Positions 33,115 through 44,165 of a stretch of 64,000 nucleotides of DNA are shown here, piece after piece. Every line of letters begins with the position of its first letter. Within the stretch, counting starts at the first letter, position 1. The notes under the pieces were generated by a model that had not been told where the DNA came from, ran no database searches, and saw nothing but the letters and a program-made list of their open reading frames with translations. Source of the stretch: Taeniopygia guttata (lineage: Eukaryota; Chordata; Aves; Passeriformes; Estrildidae). Location: contig NC_133024.1 in the NCBI RefSeq assembly GCF_048771995.1, positions 4,159,001-4,223,000 on the forward strand. Direction: 5' to 3'. The position numbers and the translations under genes were made by a program.

Positions 33115-35554
33115 GACTTTATCAGGGTTGTTCAGCGTGGACCCTGACTGTGGTTGCTGGAAGAGATGTTGAAATGGACTGATGAAGGAATTTTGGCACT
33201 GGATATAATTTCTTCTTTCCTCTCCTGGAGAAAGAGGTCTTTCAAAGGGCCAGGGAAAGGAATGTGGAAATATTCCCAAGTCTGTTCACACTTCCAGGCT
33301 GGCCAAAACAACAGCAAAATGACAGCTGGTGGCAGATCCCCTGAGCCAGGTTAGACCTTCTAGTAGACCCATTTGAGCATTTTCAACTTGAAGATGCACT
33401 GCACATGATGATTAAGGGGGGATATGCTAACTTCTGTGAGGAGAGCAAGACGAGAGTTCAATCAGCAGAGCAGATGTTCTGATATAAACCTCCAGCAGCC
33501 AGTATATCCTATAAAACCTGCTGTGTTTGGTTTTACTGGAATCTATGTCACTGACTGCATCCACCCTTTTTTTTTTTCCTTTTTGCTGATAAATAATGAC
33601 AACTTGGATCAGCTGTATCATACATTTGCCTTAAGCTTGTACAGGTTTTGCTGGTTAGTGGCTCAAATGACTCTGCTTATAAAAGGTCAGTAGCCCAGAA
33701 ATCAAGGGAAGAATAAAGAAATATATTGGTAAATATATTAATAGTGGAATGTGTCTGCCCAGAAGGCAGAGGAAAGAATGAAGAATAAGTCTTATTAATG
33801 ACAGAAGGAATTTTAAATTGCTACTTCCACCAGCATGCAGGGTATATTACAACTAAAGAAATAAAAAAAAGATTAGCAAAGACCTCTCTGGATTTTAGAA
33901 CAAGAGCTCTCTACTTACTCCCTTTCTATCTAACTTCAAAGGATTTAGCATACCATAGAGTCCATGTCACTTTGGCTACCACCAGCTCCAGAGAAAGTAA
34001 TGTACAAAGAACCTTGTAAAGCTTGGCAAAGATTGCTGACCTGAGCCAGGTTCCTGTAAAAAGAAACAGTTGACATTAGAACACAGAATAAGGCAGAAGG
34101 GGATTTTTGTGCTTTGTTCTCCTCTAAATATAAAAATAATTTGAATCTTCCACTATTGCTGGTTTGTCTGGAGTATTTTTCATTTGCCTATCTGCCCTGA
34201 GGTTACCTCTGGTCTTTGCCTACTACTTCAATATCATCCTTTCCCTGCTCAGCTCTAATTTATTCCCTCTCTTCCAAAGGAGCAGCCCTCTTGTTTTCCA
34301 GACCTTTTCATCATTTCCTTCTTTCTTCTCTAGGTTTCTCCAGCCCACTGAAGAAGTAATAACATTTGCCTAAATACAGACATTTTCCACCTCAGTAGAT
34401 GTGAGTTACTGTAATATATCGCTCAAATCCCCACAAAGTCCCCTTTATTTTCATGAAATAAGAACAGGAAGATTTCACTGGGATTTCCCTCCTTTTCTTG
34501 CTTTGATGGCACAGGGAACTTCTGGATAAATTTATTTTAAGCTGTGCAGCGGGCAATTATCTGGACTTCCCTGTAAAATCCCCTCAAATATAGCACGTGA
34601 GCACAGGAAACTTGCTAACGCACTTTTCTCATTAAAACAAGAAGAGTGTGAAACATGTAGGTACATCAGTCTCAAACAGCTAGTGGGTTAGTTGCTGGCC
34701 TGTTTTAAAGGGAACAAAAGGGGCAAGACTGGCAAAGTGAAATTTAAGTGATTTAAGACATAGTGATCAATCCTAGGAGATAGAAAGAAAGGTAAAAAGA
34801 AAGGTAGTGGTAAAGCTCAAATCTTGTTAAAAGCCAAGGAGCTTTGGTTAGTTAGTTGGCAGGGGGATAAGGCTGCAGTAAATCCAGCACAGTGGTGGGG
34901 AAGGTGTCTCCAAGTACAGCTCTGCCCATCTGGAAGAGACACTGCCCTGATCTCCAGACCCCAGCCACTAAAATTGAGCCAAATCTGTTGGGGGCAGCAG
35001 AAGCTTTTTATTTCTACAGGTCAAAAGTCACTCCTTTGTGCACCGAGGTACTGAGAGCAGCAGGACAGGCAAGGTGAACACATGGTGAGCCCAGGTGAGC
35101 CGGGAAAGCTGCAAACATCACCTTCTTCCTTGACACAATTTAATAGCATTGCTCCAAATATTCACACACATCTGTGTCTGAAATGAGTTTCTGGGTTTAT
35201 GTATGCATCTCTGTCGATTAATTTTGTCAAGGGGTTGAAATGGTGATATTTGCTTTTTCCTGTGAGCAATGATGGCTTAAACAAGAGTCTGGCAAGATAA
35301 ATATTGCAAGTGGCACGAACAGTGTATGAACGTGTGCATGTGTGTGAAAGCATTTGAAGAAAGAGCAGGCACTGAGTGAACTATATTGATCACTAATGCT
35401 GTTTCTAATTAATCAGACTGGGAAATGGGTTGTTTCTGTCAAGCCTGCAACAAGGCCTGATATGTTATCCCTGATGTAGTTTTATCAGCAGAACATCCTA
35501 AACTAACAACAAAATAATAACAGAGAGATTACCCAGTATCACTCCTGCTTCCTG

Positions 35555-36089
35555 GAGGAAGGTCTGAAGAGGGTTTAGGGGAAAGGTCTGAGGAGGGTCT
35601 CGGGGGAAGGTCTGAGGAGGGTCTCAGGGGAAGGTCTGAGAAGGGTTTAGGGGGAAGGTCTGAGGAGGGTTTAGGGGGAAGGTCTGAGGAGGGTCTCTGG
35701 GGAAGGTCTGGGGAGGGTTTAGGGGGATGGTCTGGGGAGGGTTTAGGGGGAAGGTCTGGGGAGGGTCTCGGGGGATGGTCTGAGGAGGGTCTCGGGGGAT
35801 GGTCTGAGGAGGGTTTAGGGGGAAGGTCTGAGGAAGGTCTCGGGGGAAGGTCTGAGGAGGGTCTTGGGGGAAGATCTGAAGAGGGTTTAGGGGGATGGTC
35901 TGAGGAGGGTCTCGGGGGAAGGTCTGAGGAAGGTTTAGGGGGAAGGTCTGAGGAGGATCTCGGGGGAAGGTCTGAAGAGGGTTTAGGGGGAAGGTCTGAG
36001 GAAGGTTTAGGGGGAAGGTCTGAGGAGGGTCTCGGGGGAAGGTCTGAGGAGGGTCTCGGGGGAAGGTCTGAGGAGGGTTTAGGGGGATG
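35555..36089. repeat. 24-bp G-rich minisatellite (about 22 copies)
   Basis: Tandem units of 24 bp follow the consensus AAGGTCTGAGGAGGGT plus either CTCGGGGG or TTAGGGGG. Variants differ mainly at the CTC/TTA triplet and at single G/A positions. One strand is extremely G-rich, with at least two runs of three or more G per unit, so G-quadruplex formation is plausible. The array ends abruptly at the GC-rich CD200 promoter. Confidence 0.9.
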
Positions 36090-36337
36090 GCTCAGCCTGA
36101 CAGCGTCTCCGGGAGCGGGACCCGCCCGGGATGGGAGGCGGCAGCCACCGCCCGCCGCTGGCGAATCCTCCCTCTGTCCTCCTTCCTACTCGGGACAGAC
36201 TTCAGCTTTCAGCCGCCTTCGAAACCCTGTGTGACGAGGAAAGTTTCTTTGAAGTTAAGAAAAAGTCCCGAGGTGCGGTTTGGGGAGGCGCGGGAAAGGA
36301 TTTGCGCTTTACTTGCCGCGGTCTTTAACGCTTTAAC

Positions 36338-36377
<40 letters not shown>

Positions 36378-36525
36378 CCTTCTTCTTCTGTTCCTTTTGT
36401 GTTTTGTTTCCCCATCCCCTGCAGCACCCGTGATTGGAGTTGTGACCTAAAGGGATTTCTTTTTTCCTGTGCCCGGGATAGCCTCGTTCCTCACTGTATG
36501 AATTCTCGGTAGCCCCGGGTGCGCA
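36090..36525 (+). promoter_or_regulatory. GC-rich promoter and 5' leader of CD200 (unit C)
   Basis: The DNA turns CpG- and GC-rich at about 36100-36320, with GC-box-like CCCGCCCGG and CCGCCCGCC sequences, unlike anything else nearby. It precedes the first CD200 exon by a few hundred bases. A 37-T homopolymer (36341-36377) interrupts it. The transcription start itself cannot be fixed from sequence. Confidence 0.6.
36341..36377. repeat. Homopolymer tract of 37 T
   Basis: An uninterrupted poly(T) lies between the GC-rich promoter core and CD200 exon 1. Length is likely polymorphic and error-prone in sequencing. Confidence 0.9.
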
Positions 36526-36582
36526 ATGGGTACCAAAGCAGCGAAGAGGAGGATTGTTACTGCAAACTCTGATTGCCTGCAG
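36526..36582 (+). CDS. CD200: CD200 exon 1: N-terminal extension
   Basis: The ATG at 36526, preceded in frame by a stop at 36499, encodes MGTKAAKRRIVTANSDCLQ up to a CAG|GTGAGG donor and stays in frame with exon 2. If translation instead starts at ATG 37405 in exon 2, this exon is 5' UTR. Human CD200 also has an N-terminal stretch ahead of the hydrophobic core. Confidence 0.5.
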
Positions 36583-39500
36583 GTGAGGTATAACTTCCAC
36601 TGCTTTATAAACAGCTCTGTGACTCGGTAGTTTCTGTTTGCTATGCTGTCTTTTGATTTCTGCATGCTTCTAGGAGTTTCTTATAGCTCTGAATTTCTTA
36701 TAGCTGTGCTCAAATATCTGACTACACAAACTTTTTCACTTGGCTTATCGCTGATATGTTCTTGTTTCCTGATTCTACACATAACAACTTAGTCTCTATT
36801 TGTTCTTGGTAACTGGAGAGTTATAGCAGGAGTTGTTTTAGCACATTGTGTTTAAAATTTAAAGGCAGACTGCTGGTTGTGGGTGTATGCAGTGTGTACA
36901 CAAGTCTGCTGGCAATTTGTTTTTAAGTACTTTTTTATTCCTCTTAATTATTGATTTATTTACCAGCCCTTCTTTTTTAGCCTGTGTAATATAAAAAATG
37001 CTTCTCTGTTGATTGTCTCTTCTATTCTTTGCACGTTGTGAAAATCTTTGGAAGGTTGGGCTTTGCTTAAATTCTTGACAGAAAATGGTCCCAGGATGCT
37101 TCAGCTAATTTTGCAGGCATTGGCAAAAAAACTCAGCAGTGGGTAGAGTGTGTTACAGAGGTATTTTTTGCAAAATTATGTTTCTTGAATAGAACACAAA
37201 CTTCAGTTCCAGGCAGGTCTACAATTCAGTTGTAGGAAACAGGGCAATAAAACTTTTCAAGTCTTGCTGTCTGACCCCAGAACTACATTCTTTTTCACAT
37301 GAAAAATCTTTTCATTTTTGCACCCTGAATGTACAATATCACCAGAAAATGATCTCTCATCTCTCCTTGTCTTTCTTTAGGTGAAGCAGATTTTCTCTTC
37401 CAAAATGGTTTTACGAGCTCTGGTTTTGTGTTTGGCATATTCTGGGCTTGGAAAGCCAAATGGTAAGTTGAATTTCCTGAAACCTGCTTGAAATTGTTTG
37501 GGGAACTGGTTTCAGGTTTCTGAGACTTCAACAGAGACAAAAATAGGTGAAATACAGATTGCTGATGCTGCTTGACTTCTTACATAGCTGAGACAGAGAC
37601 ATGGAGCTGGTAGCTGGGACACAAATCCTCCTGGAGCAGCATTTAGAGATGGGAAAGACAAGAAGCATCCCATATCTACAATGACACTGGACACCATTGT
37701 TAACCTGAGTTGACAGCTTCCAGCTTCCAAGAGAGGGGCATCCCAAAAGGACTTCCTTCCCTCCATCTCAAATGGAGTATGTAGGAGACGGACTTTTTTG
37801 CAGGGAAAGCCATAGAAACAGTATGTAACTGGAGTAGTTGTGTCTGTGGGTAATCCAGGCCTTAGAATCAACACTAGGCTTCTGAATATGTGTGATCTCT
37901 GCCCATTTCATTAACCATTTACTGTCATTGCAGTGGTTCCACAGGCTGGACACAAAAAAGTGAGGATGGGTGAGAGTGTGACTCTGAGCTGTGCCCTGAC
38001 AAAACCCATGGAGGTTCTGCAAGTGACATGGCAAAAGGACTCAGAGGAATCACATGATAATATAGCTACATACAGTGAAACAAATGGATTCAAGATTCAG
38101 AAGCCCTATGAAGACAGATTGAATTTCACAACTTTGGAGCTCAACAAGACAAGCATAACTTTTTGGGACACTAGAATGGACGATTCAGGATGTTACAAGT
38201 GTCTCTTCAATATTTTCCCTTCTGGCCCTCTCTCGGGAAATACCTGCCTGAGTGTTTTTGGTGAGGTCCTCTGCAGGGATATGTCTCTAGTGAAATAAGA
38301 GGTGTTTTCTCTTATTTCTCTTATTCTCTTATACCCACAGTATTTCCTTGAGCAGATTCAAGAATTGCAGTGATAGGAGCATCCCTTGGTGGAACATGAT
38401 GTAGAAACAGAGCACTACTGCTGTGAGCAAAATTCTGTGGGTCGTATTCAAGACTATTGTGGTCGTTTTGGCTCTTGTTTGTTACTCCTTGAGTAGCAGC
38501 TGAAAAGCAAGGAGTGGAATCTTTCTAAGTCCTTGATCAGCCCCAGCTGGAACTTGGGCAAACCAACATTGCCCATTGGAGTTTCCTTTTGGTGCAAGGT
38601 ACGACTCCAGTGCTGTGAGCTGCTCTGCCAAACCCTACCATTGATAGGGTATTAGCAGATAGGACCAATAAATTATTTTACTTAGCAGTTTATTTTAATA
38701 CTTAGATTTCAGATTGAGTGAAATCTTTGGGGTATATAACTTCAGTATGGGGGAAGGAGTATTGAGTCAGGACCCAGGAAGAGTTCTTCCTGCATTCCTT
38801 GCCATTGGGCTCAGTGTGAATCCACTAAGTTTTGCTCTGATTTGTAATGGCTAGGCTGCTACTGCTGCTTAAAACCAGGTGCCCACTGTGTTGATGACTT
38901 GTCTCATTTGTGTGTTGGAAGGTCTCAATGCATCTGTCCATCACAACATTTCTGAAGATCATTTGATAGTCATCTGTAATGCTAATGGCCTCCCAGAGCC
39001 CACCATCACCTGGAACAACCTGTTCAATTCTACTCCTACACAGAAGACAGTCAAGCACAAAAATGGGATCGTGTCCATCACCAGTAAACTGAAAATCTAC
39101 AACATTCAGAGCATCAGTGCACAGGATTTGATCTGCAGAGTTAGCAACACAAATGAAACATTTGAATTGCCTGTGAAAATAAAAGGAGGTAGGTGAGCAG
39201 TACAAGCAACTTGTTAGCATTCTCGTGGCTTCTGTGTTTTGCAGTAGCATAATTGGATAGGAATCTTCTGGGAAGAGGAGGGAATGGGATGTTTATATGT
39301 CAGGATTTATTTGCGTCCACTGTTGTCTTTGAGTAATATATTGGAGTCCTGTGCAAGAAGGGGAAAAAGCCAGACTAATCAGCTAAGGAGATAATGGGGT
39401 TTAAAGGCACTGTGCATTTTGCAGAAAGTTGAACTTAGGTTTCCATGTAGGCCTTCATGTTTTTTTTAATAGCTTAAAAATAAATCTAAATATTTCAGCT

Positions 39501-40999
39501 GATATCCAGATGAGTAGAAACTCTGTGGGTTGCTTGATGAACTCAGAAATTTTGAAATTCATAACAAACTGTCTCTGAAACAAATGTTTCAGTTCAACTT
39601 ACTGCATGTTTTGTTGTATTCAACCTGTACATGATGTTTTAGTTTCTCTGACTTATGGCCAAGGCACACGTCCACTGCAGTAATGGTCAGAGAGGAGCAA
39701 TACATTTGGTTTATACAGAAATCTTAGATATATTAATGTAACATCTGAATATCTTGTAGTGTTCACTTATTTCTTCTTCCAACATTCTTTTCTGCTGGAA
39801 GAACTTTCACACTGTTTCTGCAGATAAGGAGCAGAAACATTAAAAGCTGAAGTACCATTTTTAGTTCATACAGGAAACATTGACTTGAGTGATTTAAAAT
39901 TCACATGTCTCTATATCCAGAGCCTTAAATTGAAAACCACTTGTAAATTAGCAAGACAGGAAAAGCAGATTGCAGCTGTGGGTTGATTCTGAAATTACAT
40001 GCTCAGAAAGTGATTGTTACAGGAATAGTAGTAAAGAGCAGGATCTGATTTTTAAAATCTTTCTCAACATTCAAAAGCAATTTAGTTCTTAATTCTGAAT
40101 CACATTGCAATTCTGGAAAAGCATACTAATCTTTTTGTCCTGTCTCCAGTATTCTTTTGTTTTGGTCTTTAAAAAAGCAAATGCGTATCTCAGAAAGCAG
40201 AAAACTAAGACTGTTGTTATTTCTTGCTAAGTGGATAAAAAATCAGCTAACAGCTTGTTGTTTTAACAATCTTCTCTTTTAGAGGACAAGAACTTCAAAT
40301 TAATAGTTCAACATATCTTTGTTAAAAGACATTATAGTTTTGGCTTGAGTCAAATAAATTTAAAGTCATGCAGTTTTCCAGCTAATGTCAGTGAACATTG
40401 AAATGAGCCTTTTGATTAATAGCAGTCAAATGAAGTGGTAATGTCTCACCAGGGAGGAACGTTTGACCTCAGATGTTGGGTAGAGCTATTTTCAGACAGC
40501 AAAGCATAGCGTGTCTTCTTTTCTTAAAATTAATGTTGCCTTTGCAACAGTGTTAACTGTTTCTGGGTAAACAAAAAAACTCTTCTGAAAGTGTTAAAGA
40601 CTTGTACGAAGTTCTGCTTATGTGTGTATGCCAGCCACTGTATCAGGTATAGGAATGGCAGTGTTCTTTGCCATCTTTTCTTCACATTTCCTGTGGGCAA
40701 GTAGCTTTGTTTTTGGAGATACAGAGGTTTATTTTCTCTTTTGAGCAATTGCTGATTTCATTTATCTTAGCAGTACCTTTAACCGTATCAGAAGAATTGC
40801 TGTCATTAATCAGACATCCTCGTGGCTCGTGGTGCTTTTTTTCACAGTGAGATTAATTTGCTGTGGATGTTTTGTTGTTTTCACAGAAGAGGGATCGTCA
40901 CTGCTTTGGTTGGTGGTTATTGTGGTGCTTTTAGCAGTCATCATAGTTCTTATTCTGATTATGCTGTTCTGGAGGAAGATCCTATGCAGGAGGACTTGA
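36526..40999 (+). CDS. CD200: CD200 (OX-2 membrane glycoprotein), five coding exons
   Basis: Exons 36526-36582, 37381-37462, 37934-38260, 38922-39188 and 40887-40999 join in frame (phases 0, 1, 1, 1) to 281 residues and a stop, close to human CD200 (about 278). Order: N-terminal extension and signal peptide, IgV, IgC2, one transmembrane helix, and a tail of about ten residues ending CRRT. The V domain has VTWQK, DNIATYSETNG and SGCYKCLFN; the C domain begins NASVHHNISEDHLIVICNAN, like the FSEDHLNITC region of human CD200. The short tail without tyrosine motifs is typical of the ligand and unlike CD200R, which has a long NPxY-bearing tail. The protein acts at the cell surface to restrain CD200R-bearing myeloid cells. 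It has the only GC-rich promoter in the cluster and an AATAAA at 41126, supporting it as the orthologue and units A and B as paralogues. Confidence 0.85.
36583..37380 (+). other. CD200 intron 1
   Basis: The donor is GTGAGG and the acceptor TTGTCTTTCTTTAG. No other feature is seen. Confidence 0.6.
37381..37462 (+). CDS. CD200: CD200 exon 2: signal peptide
   Basis: It encodes VKQIFSSK followed by MVLRALVLCLAYSGLGKPN, a short basic-hydrophobic-polar signal sequence, ending in phase 1 at a G|GTAAGT donor. ATG 37405 is the alternative start. Confidence 0.75.
37463..37933 (+). other. CD200 intron 2
   Basis: A 471-bp intron from GTAAGT to TTTACTGTCATTGCAG. No other feature is seen. Confidence 0.6.
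37934..38260 (+). CDS. CD200: CD200 exon 3: IgV domain
   Basis: This 327-bp phase 1-1 exon has the strand-B cysteine (VTLSC), VTWQK, and DDSGCYKCLFN with the strand-F cysteine. The extra cysteine pair (GCYKC and NTC) seen in human CD200 is present. N-glycosylation sites are NFT and NKT. The donor is GTGAGG. Confidence 0.9.
38261..38921 (+). other. CD200 intron 3
   Basis: A 661-bp intron ending GTGTTGGAAG, a relatively weak acceptor, chosen because it alone keeps phase and restores the FG-LNAS junction. Confidence 0.55.
38922..39188 (+). CDS. CD200: CD200 exon 4: IgC2-type domain
   Basis: This 267-bp phase 1-1 exon has VICNANGLPEPTITW (strand-B cysteine and tryptophan) and DLICRVSNT (strand-F cysteine). 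N-glycosylation sites are NAS, NIS, NST and NET. Two overlapping donors exist; only G|GTAGGT keeps the membrane exon in frame. Confidence 0.9.
39189..40886 (+). other. CD200 intron 4
   Basis: A 1.7-kb intron from GTAGGT to GTTGTTTTCACAG. No exon or named repeat is recognised. Confidence 0.6.
40887..40999 (+). CDS. CD200: CD200 exon 5: transmembrane helix and short tail
   Basis: It encodes EGSSLLWLVVIVVLLAVIIV, then LILIMLFW, and a basic RKILCRRT tail ending at TGA 40997-40999. A GTGAGT donor lies just after the stop (41004), so the 3' UTR could be spliced. AATAAA follows at 41126. Confidence 0.85.
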
Positions 41000-41125
41000 A
41001 GGGGTGAGTCACCAATGCGTGGAAATGCAGTTTTCCCAGAGCCCATAATAATAATCATCTGCAGAGAAGAACAAGACATGTTGGGATACCATCCTGGGGT
41101 ATGAGAGTGTCATTCTGGACAGCTC

Positions 41126-41131
41126 AATAAA
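41126..41131 (+). terminator. Poly(A) signal of CD200
   Basis: AATAAA lies 127 bp after the CD200 stop codon; it would give a very short 3' UTR, so longer isoforms are possible. Confidence 0.45.
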
Positions 41132-44087
41132 TAATAGTAGTAATATGTTTACAGTTTTTGTGTAAAAAACTCAGTTGCTTGTAAGTTTAAGAGCTGTTTT
41201 TCCACTGCCAAGGGATGATCCAAGGCTGAGAATTGTGAGGGAAGGATCCAAGCAGAGCAGAACATGCTGCTCTTGGTTTGCTTGGAAGCAGCAGTCTCAG
41301 AAGAAGTAATTCACTCATCTTTCACATTTTCCTGGAAGCCTACAAAATGTACCATGCTCAGATAATTTTTGGCAGATGAAGTAAACATTGGTGAGGAACC
41401 CACTCATGCAGAGTGATGTCCCTTCAGGGGAGTCATTGTCTACTAGTCATGGCACCATCTTTGTATTTTTTTAAGACAAACAAGGTAATTTGATGAAGAA
41501 GTGTGCTCAAATTTGGCACAAGTGTGCTTCCTAATGATGAATTAAGCAGAAGTTGCAGTCAGTGTAATGTCTCTGAGTCTCTTATCCACCTGGTCATGGA
41601 TAGATTCAACTCTCTAGTCTAAAATAACATAATGAACAGAAAAAGACTGGGGGTGGGCGGTGATGAGGGAGGCACCCTAAGCTTCAGAAATCACAGAAAT
41701 TTGGTGGTAGTTGGTGGTTTCACTGTTGTTTCACTAAATCCAAATTCCATGTCTGGCTTTAAATTCCACTAATATATTTAGAAACACCAGCACATATTTA
41801 CTCAGTTCCTGGCTATATACCTGCTTCAGGGCAATAATATGATACAAAGAAATGTTGCAAGGAGTATCACACCTGTCTATTGTGAATTTAGACATACAGC
41901 ATCTGCTATTAAGACAGTTTGACCTAATGAATTTGCTATTACCAGAGACACAAAAGTCTTCACTAAGAAGAAAGAGAAATGAACACCCCAGATATAATGT
42001 CTTAATTGTAAAATGTATCCGAGGCTTTCAGCATTCTGTAAACAATTGGGAAGATAAAATTTCTGGTTGCTATCATGCTGTCATGTGGGTTCAGCAATAA
42101 TTTGTAACAGGAACATCCCCAGCAGGCAGCAGGTTCCTTACACCCTACACCACACGCTAGGTATCAGGTTTGGAACCCCCAAGCCATTTTGTGTATCCTT
42201 GCACCATGACTTGGGTCATGTAAAACATGATTTACTGATGTGGAGCACTGCTGTGAGGCACAGCAACAGAGTCTACAGCTTCCCCTTATTTGGTGGCTAA
42301 GGGTTACTAACAGTTTATCTTGTGTAGCATTCCACTTTCAATATCTTGGACACCCTTAGAATACTAAAAATATCTGTGGAGTTACAGTGATTTTTAACAC
42401 TATATTTACAGTGTGTTACCACTCCACAAGTACTGTGATGAGGAAATCCCCTAAACTTCTTAGCTTTGGACCCTACTCTGGCTTTGTGGTGACTTATTTT
42501 TTCCTTGATCATCTGTAAAATATGTTTATGCTTTGGTTGTAGTCAGTTCACCCAAAAGGCAGTAATATCTTGCAGAAAGCCCTTTTCTGGTTTTGCCCTC
42601 TGTTGACCTGGGACTGGATGGAATGAGGAACAGCGCCTACGGATGTAGTTTTGGAAATGTTGTTTGTGAGAGCTAACAGCACTGGCTCAAGAATACCAGG
42701 ATCTGTCTGGGACTTCAGTACTTCTTTTCATTCTGCACTAGATAACAAGCACAGCCTTTCCAGGCTTGTCAAGATGCTCAGTTTTTAAAGTAAAATCATA
42801 ACCTTTTATCTGGGTGGCTGGGAAGCCTTCTCTGACAAAGTTTCTTCAAAGTGCTTTTGCTTCTGAGAGTATGGTTAGGTTTTGCTTTGCTTTTATTTTT
42901 GTTGTTCCCTTCCTCTTCATGGTAAATACTTGGGAACCAGGTATCTGGGGCTGAAAGTCGATGCCCTATCCCTCAGGCATTTGCCTTGTGTACCTGTTAC
43001 AGAGCATACATACATTTTGGTTCTCCCTGAAAATGTCCTCAGTGAAGTGTCTTCACAACATTTGTGTATAAGTGACTTATTTGGAATCAAACTGAGCAGC
43101 CTTTGTAGCAAGTGCTGACACACAAGCTTTGGAAAACTCACATCTCATCCTCTACCAAGTAGGCAGGCAAACCCCACTGTGCCTATCACTCGATTTAAGT
43201 GCAATGAGCAGGCTGCAAAAAATCACCAGGCATAAATTCTCCCATGCCTGAAGTTTCTTGATGCTGCTCACCTGATAAAAAGTCAAATCCTTTCATTCCT
43301 TACTCAGCTAATAGAGCTGAGTTGTAGACCACACTGAGATAAAGCAGTCCAGTTAAGAAGCCAAGTGCCTGGGTAGAAGCAAAATAAAGACTATTAGCCT
43401 GAATAAATTCCTGTGACTTACCTGTCATTTATGTGTCTTCACTTGAATGCTTTCCATAGCATCACTTGCTTATTTCATGGCTTGCAGGATACTCGTATTT
43501 CAGCCTGGCCAATTACAAAGCTTTATAGCTAATTCACAGGATGTATCAGTATGCAGGGGGATAAAATTCCACGCATACAGGTTTTTTTGGAGGCTTGTAG
43601 TAGCCTGTGAGGAAGGACTACTTCACAAATACACATAAAGGCAGAATGGGTTTATTTTTTGTTTGATTTGGTTTTTAGGAATTGATGTGTTGATCTCTCT
43701 TGGGTAGCTTATGCAGGTTTTGCCATGTGAAAAGCTTCAGAAATATTCAAATAGTATAACAGAATTCACAGATGATATACTTGTGTTTAAAAAAAACTGT
43801 AACAAGAGGGAAAAAAAATTTGGGCTTCTAACTGAGTAGATATGATACTGAATAGATAGAAAACTGAACAGAATAGGTTAACCTGGAAAAAAAAAACTTG
43901 AAGAGTCATAGAAGAAGATCCTAGGCCAGACGAAAAATTCCATTCTGCAGAAAGCAGCAGAATAGAAGTGTGTTTTTCCTGTTTAGAAATCAAAACATTC
44001 AGGTTCTCCTGAATCTCCAAAAGTGTGGAGATTTTGTGGAACTCAGATGTAAGCAGCATTGCCTTTGTCTCTTAGTGCTGTGGTTTT
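41132..44087. other. Intergenic DNA downstream of CD200
   Basis: No exon or clear repeat is recognised. It may include an extended CD200 3' UTR. Confidence 0.3.
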
Positions 44088-44165
44088 ATTTGACAGGGCG
44101 GTGTTTGGTCAAAGGTTGGACTTGATGATCTTGGAGGTCTGTTCCAACCTTAGTGATTCTACAGT
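44088..44165 (+). mobile_element. CR1 LINE 3' tail fragment
   Basis: The terminal CR1 pattern is clear: GGTTGGACTTGATGATCTTG, GAGGTCTGTTCCAACCTTAG, then TGATTCTAC. Heavily 5' truncated. Confidence 0.75.

Larger units (their letters stand above)
32505..35554. other. Spacer between unit B and the CD200 promoter
   Basis: No IgC-like or membrane exon is found by reading for the C...W...C pattern. It contains hairpins at 32585-32637 and 33089-33114. A T-rich tract lies near 33565-33580. Confidence 0.4.

Noticed and set aside
35555-36089. A CRISPR-like array
   Set aside because: Units are contiguous 24-bp tandem repeats without spacers; it is a minisatellite in an animal genome.
36087-36512. A 141-codon open frame in the GC-rich promoter
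   Set aside because: It runs through the poly(T) tract (a phenylalanine run) and matches no family; it is promoter and leader DNA of CD200.
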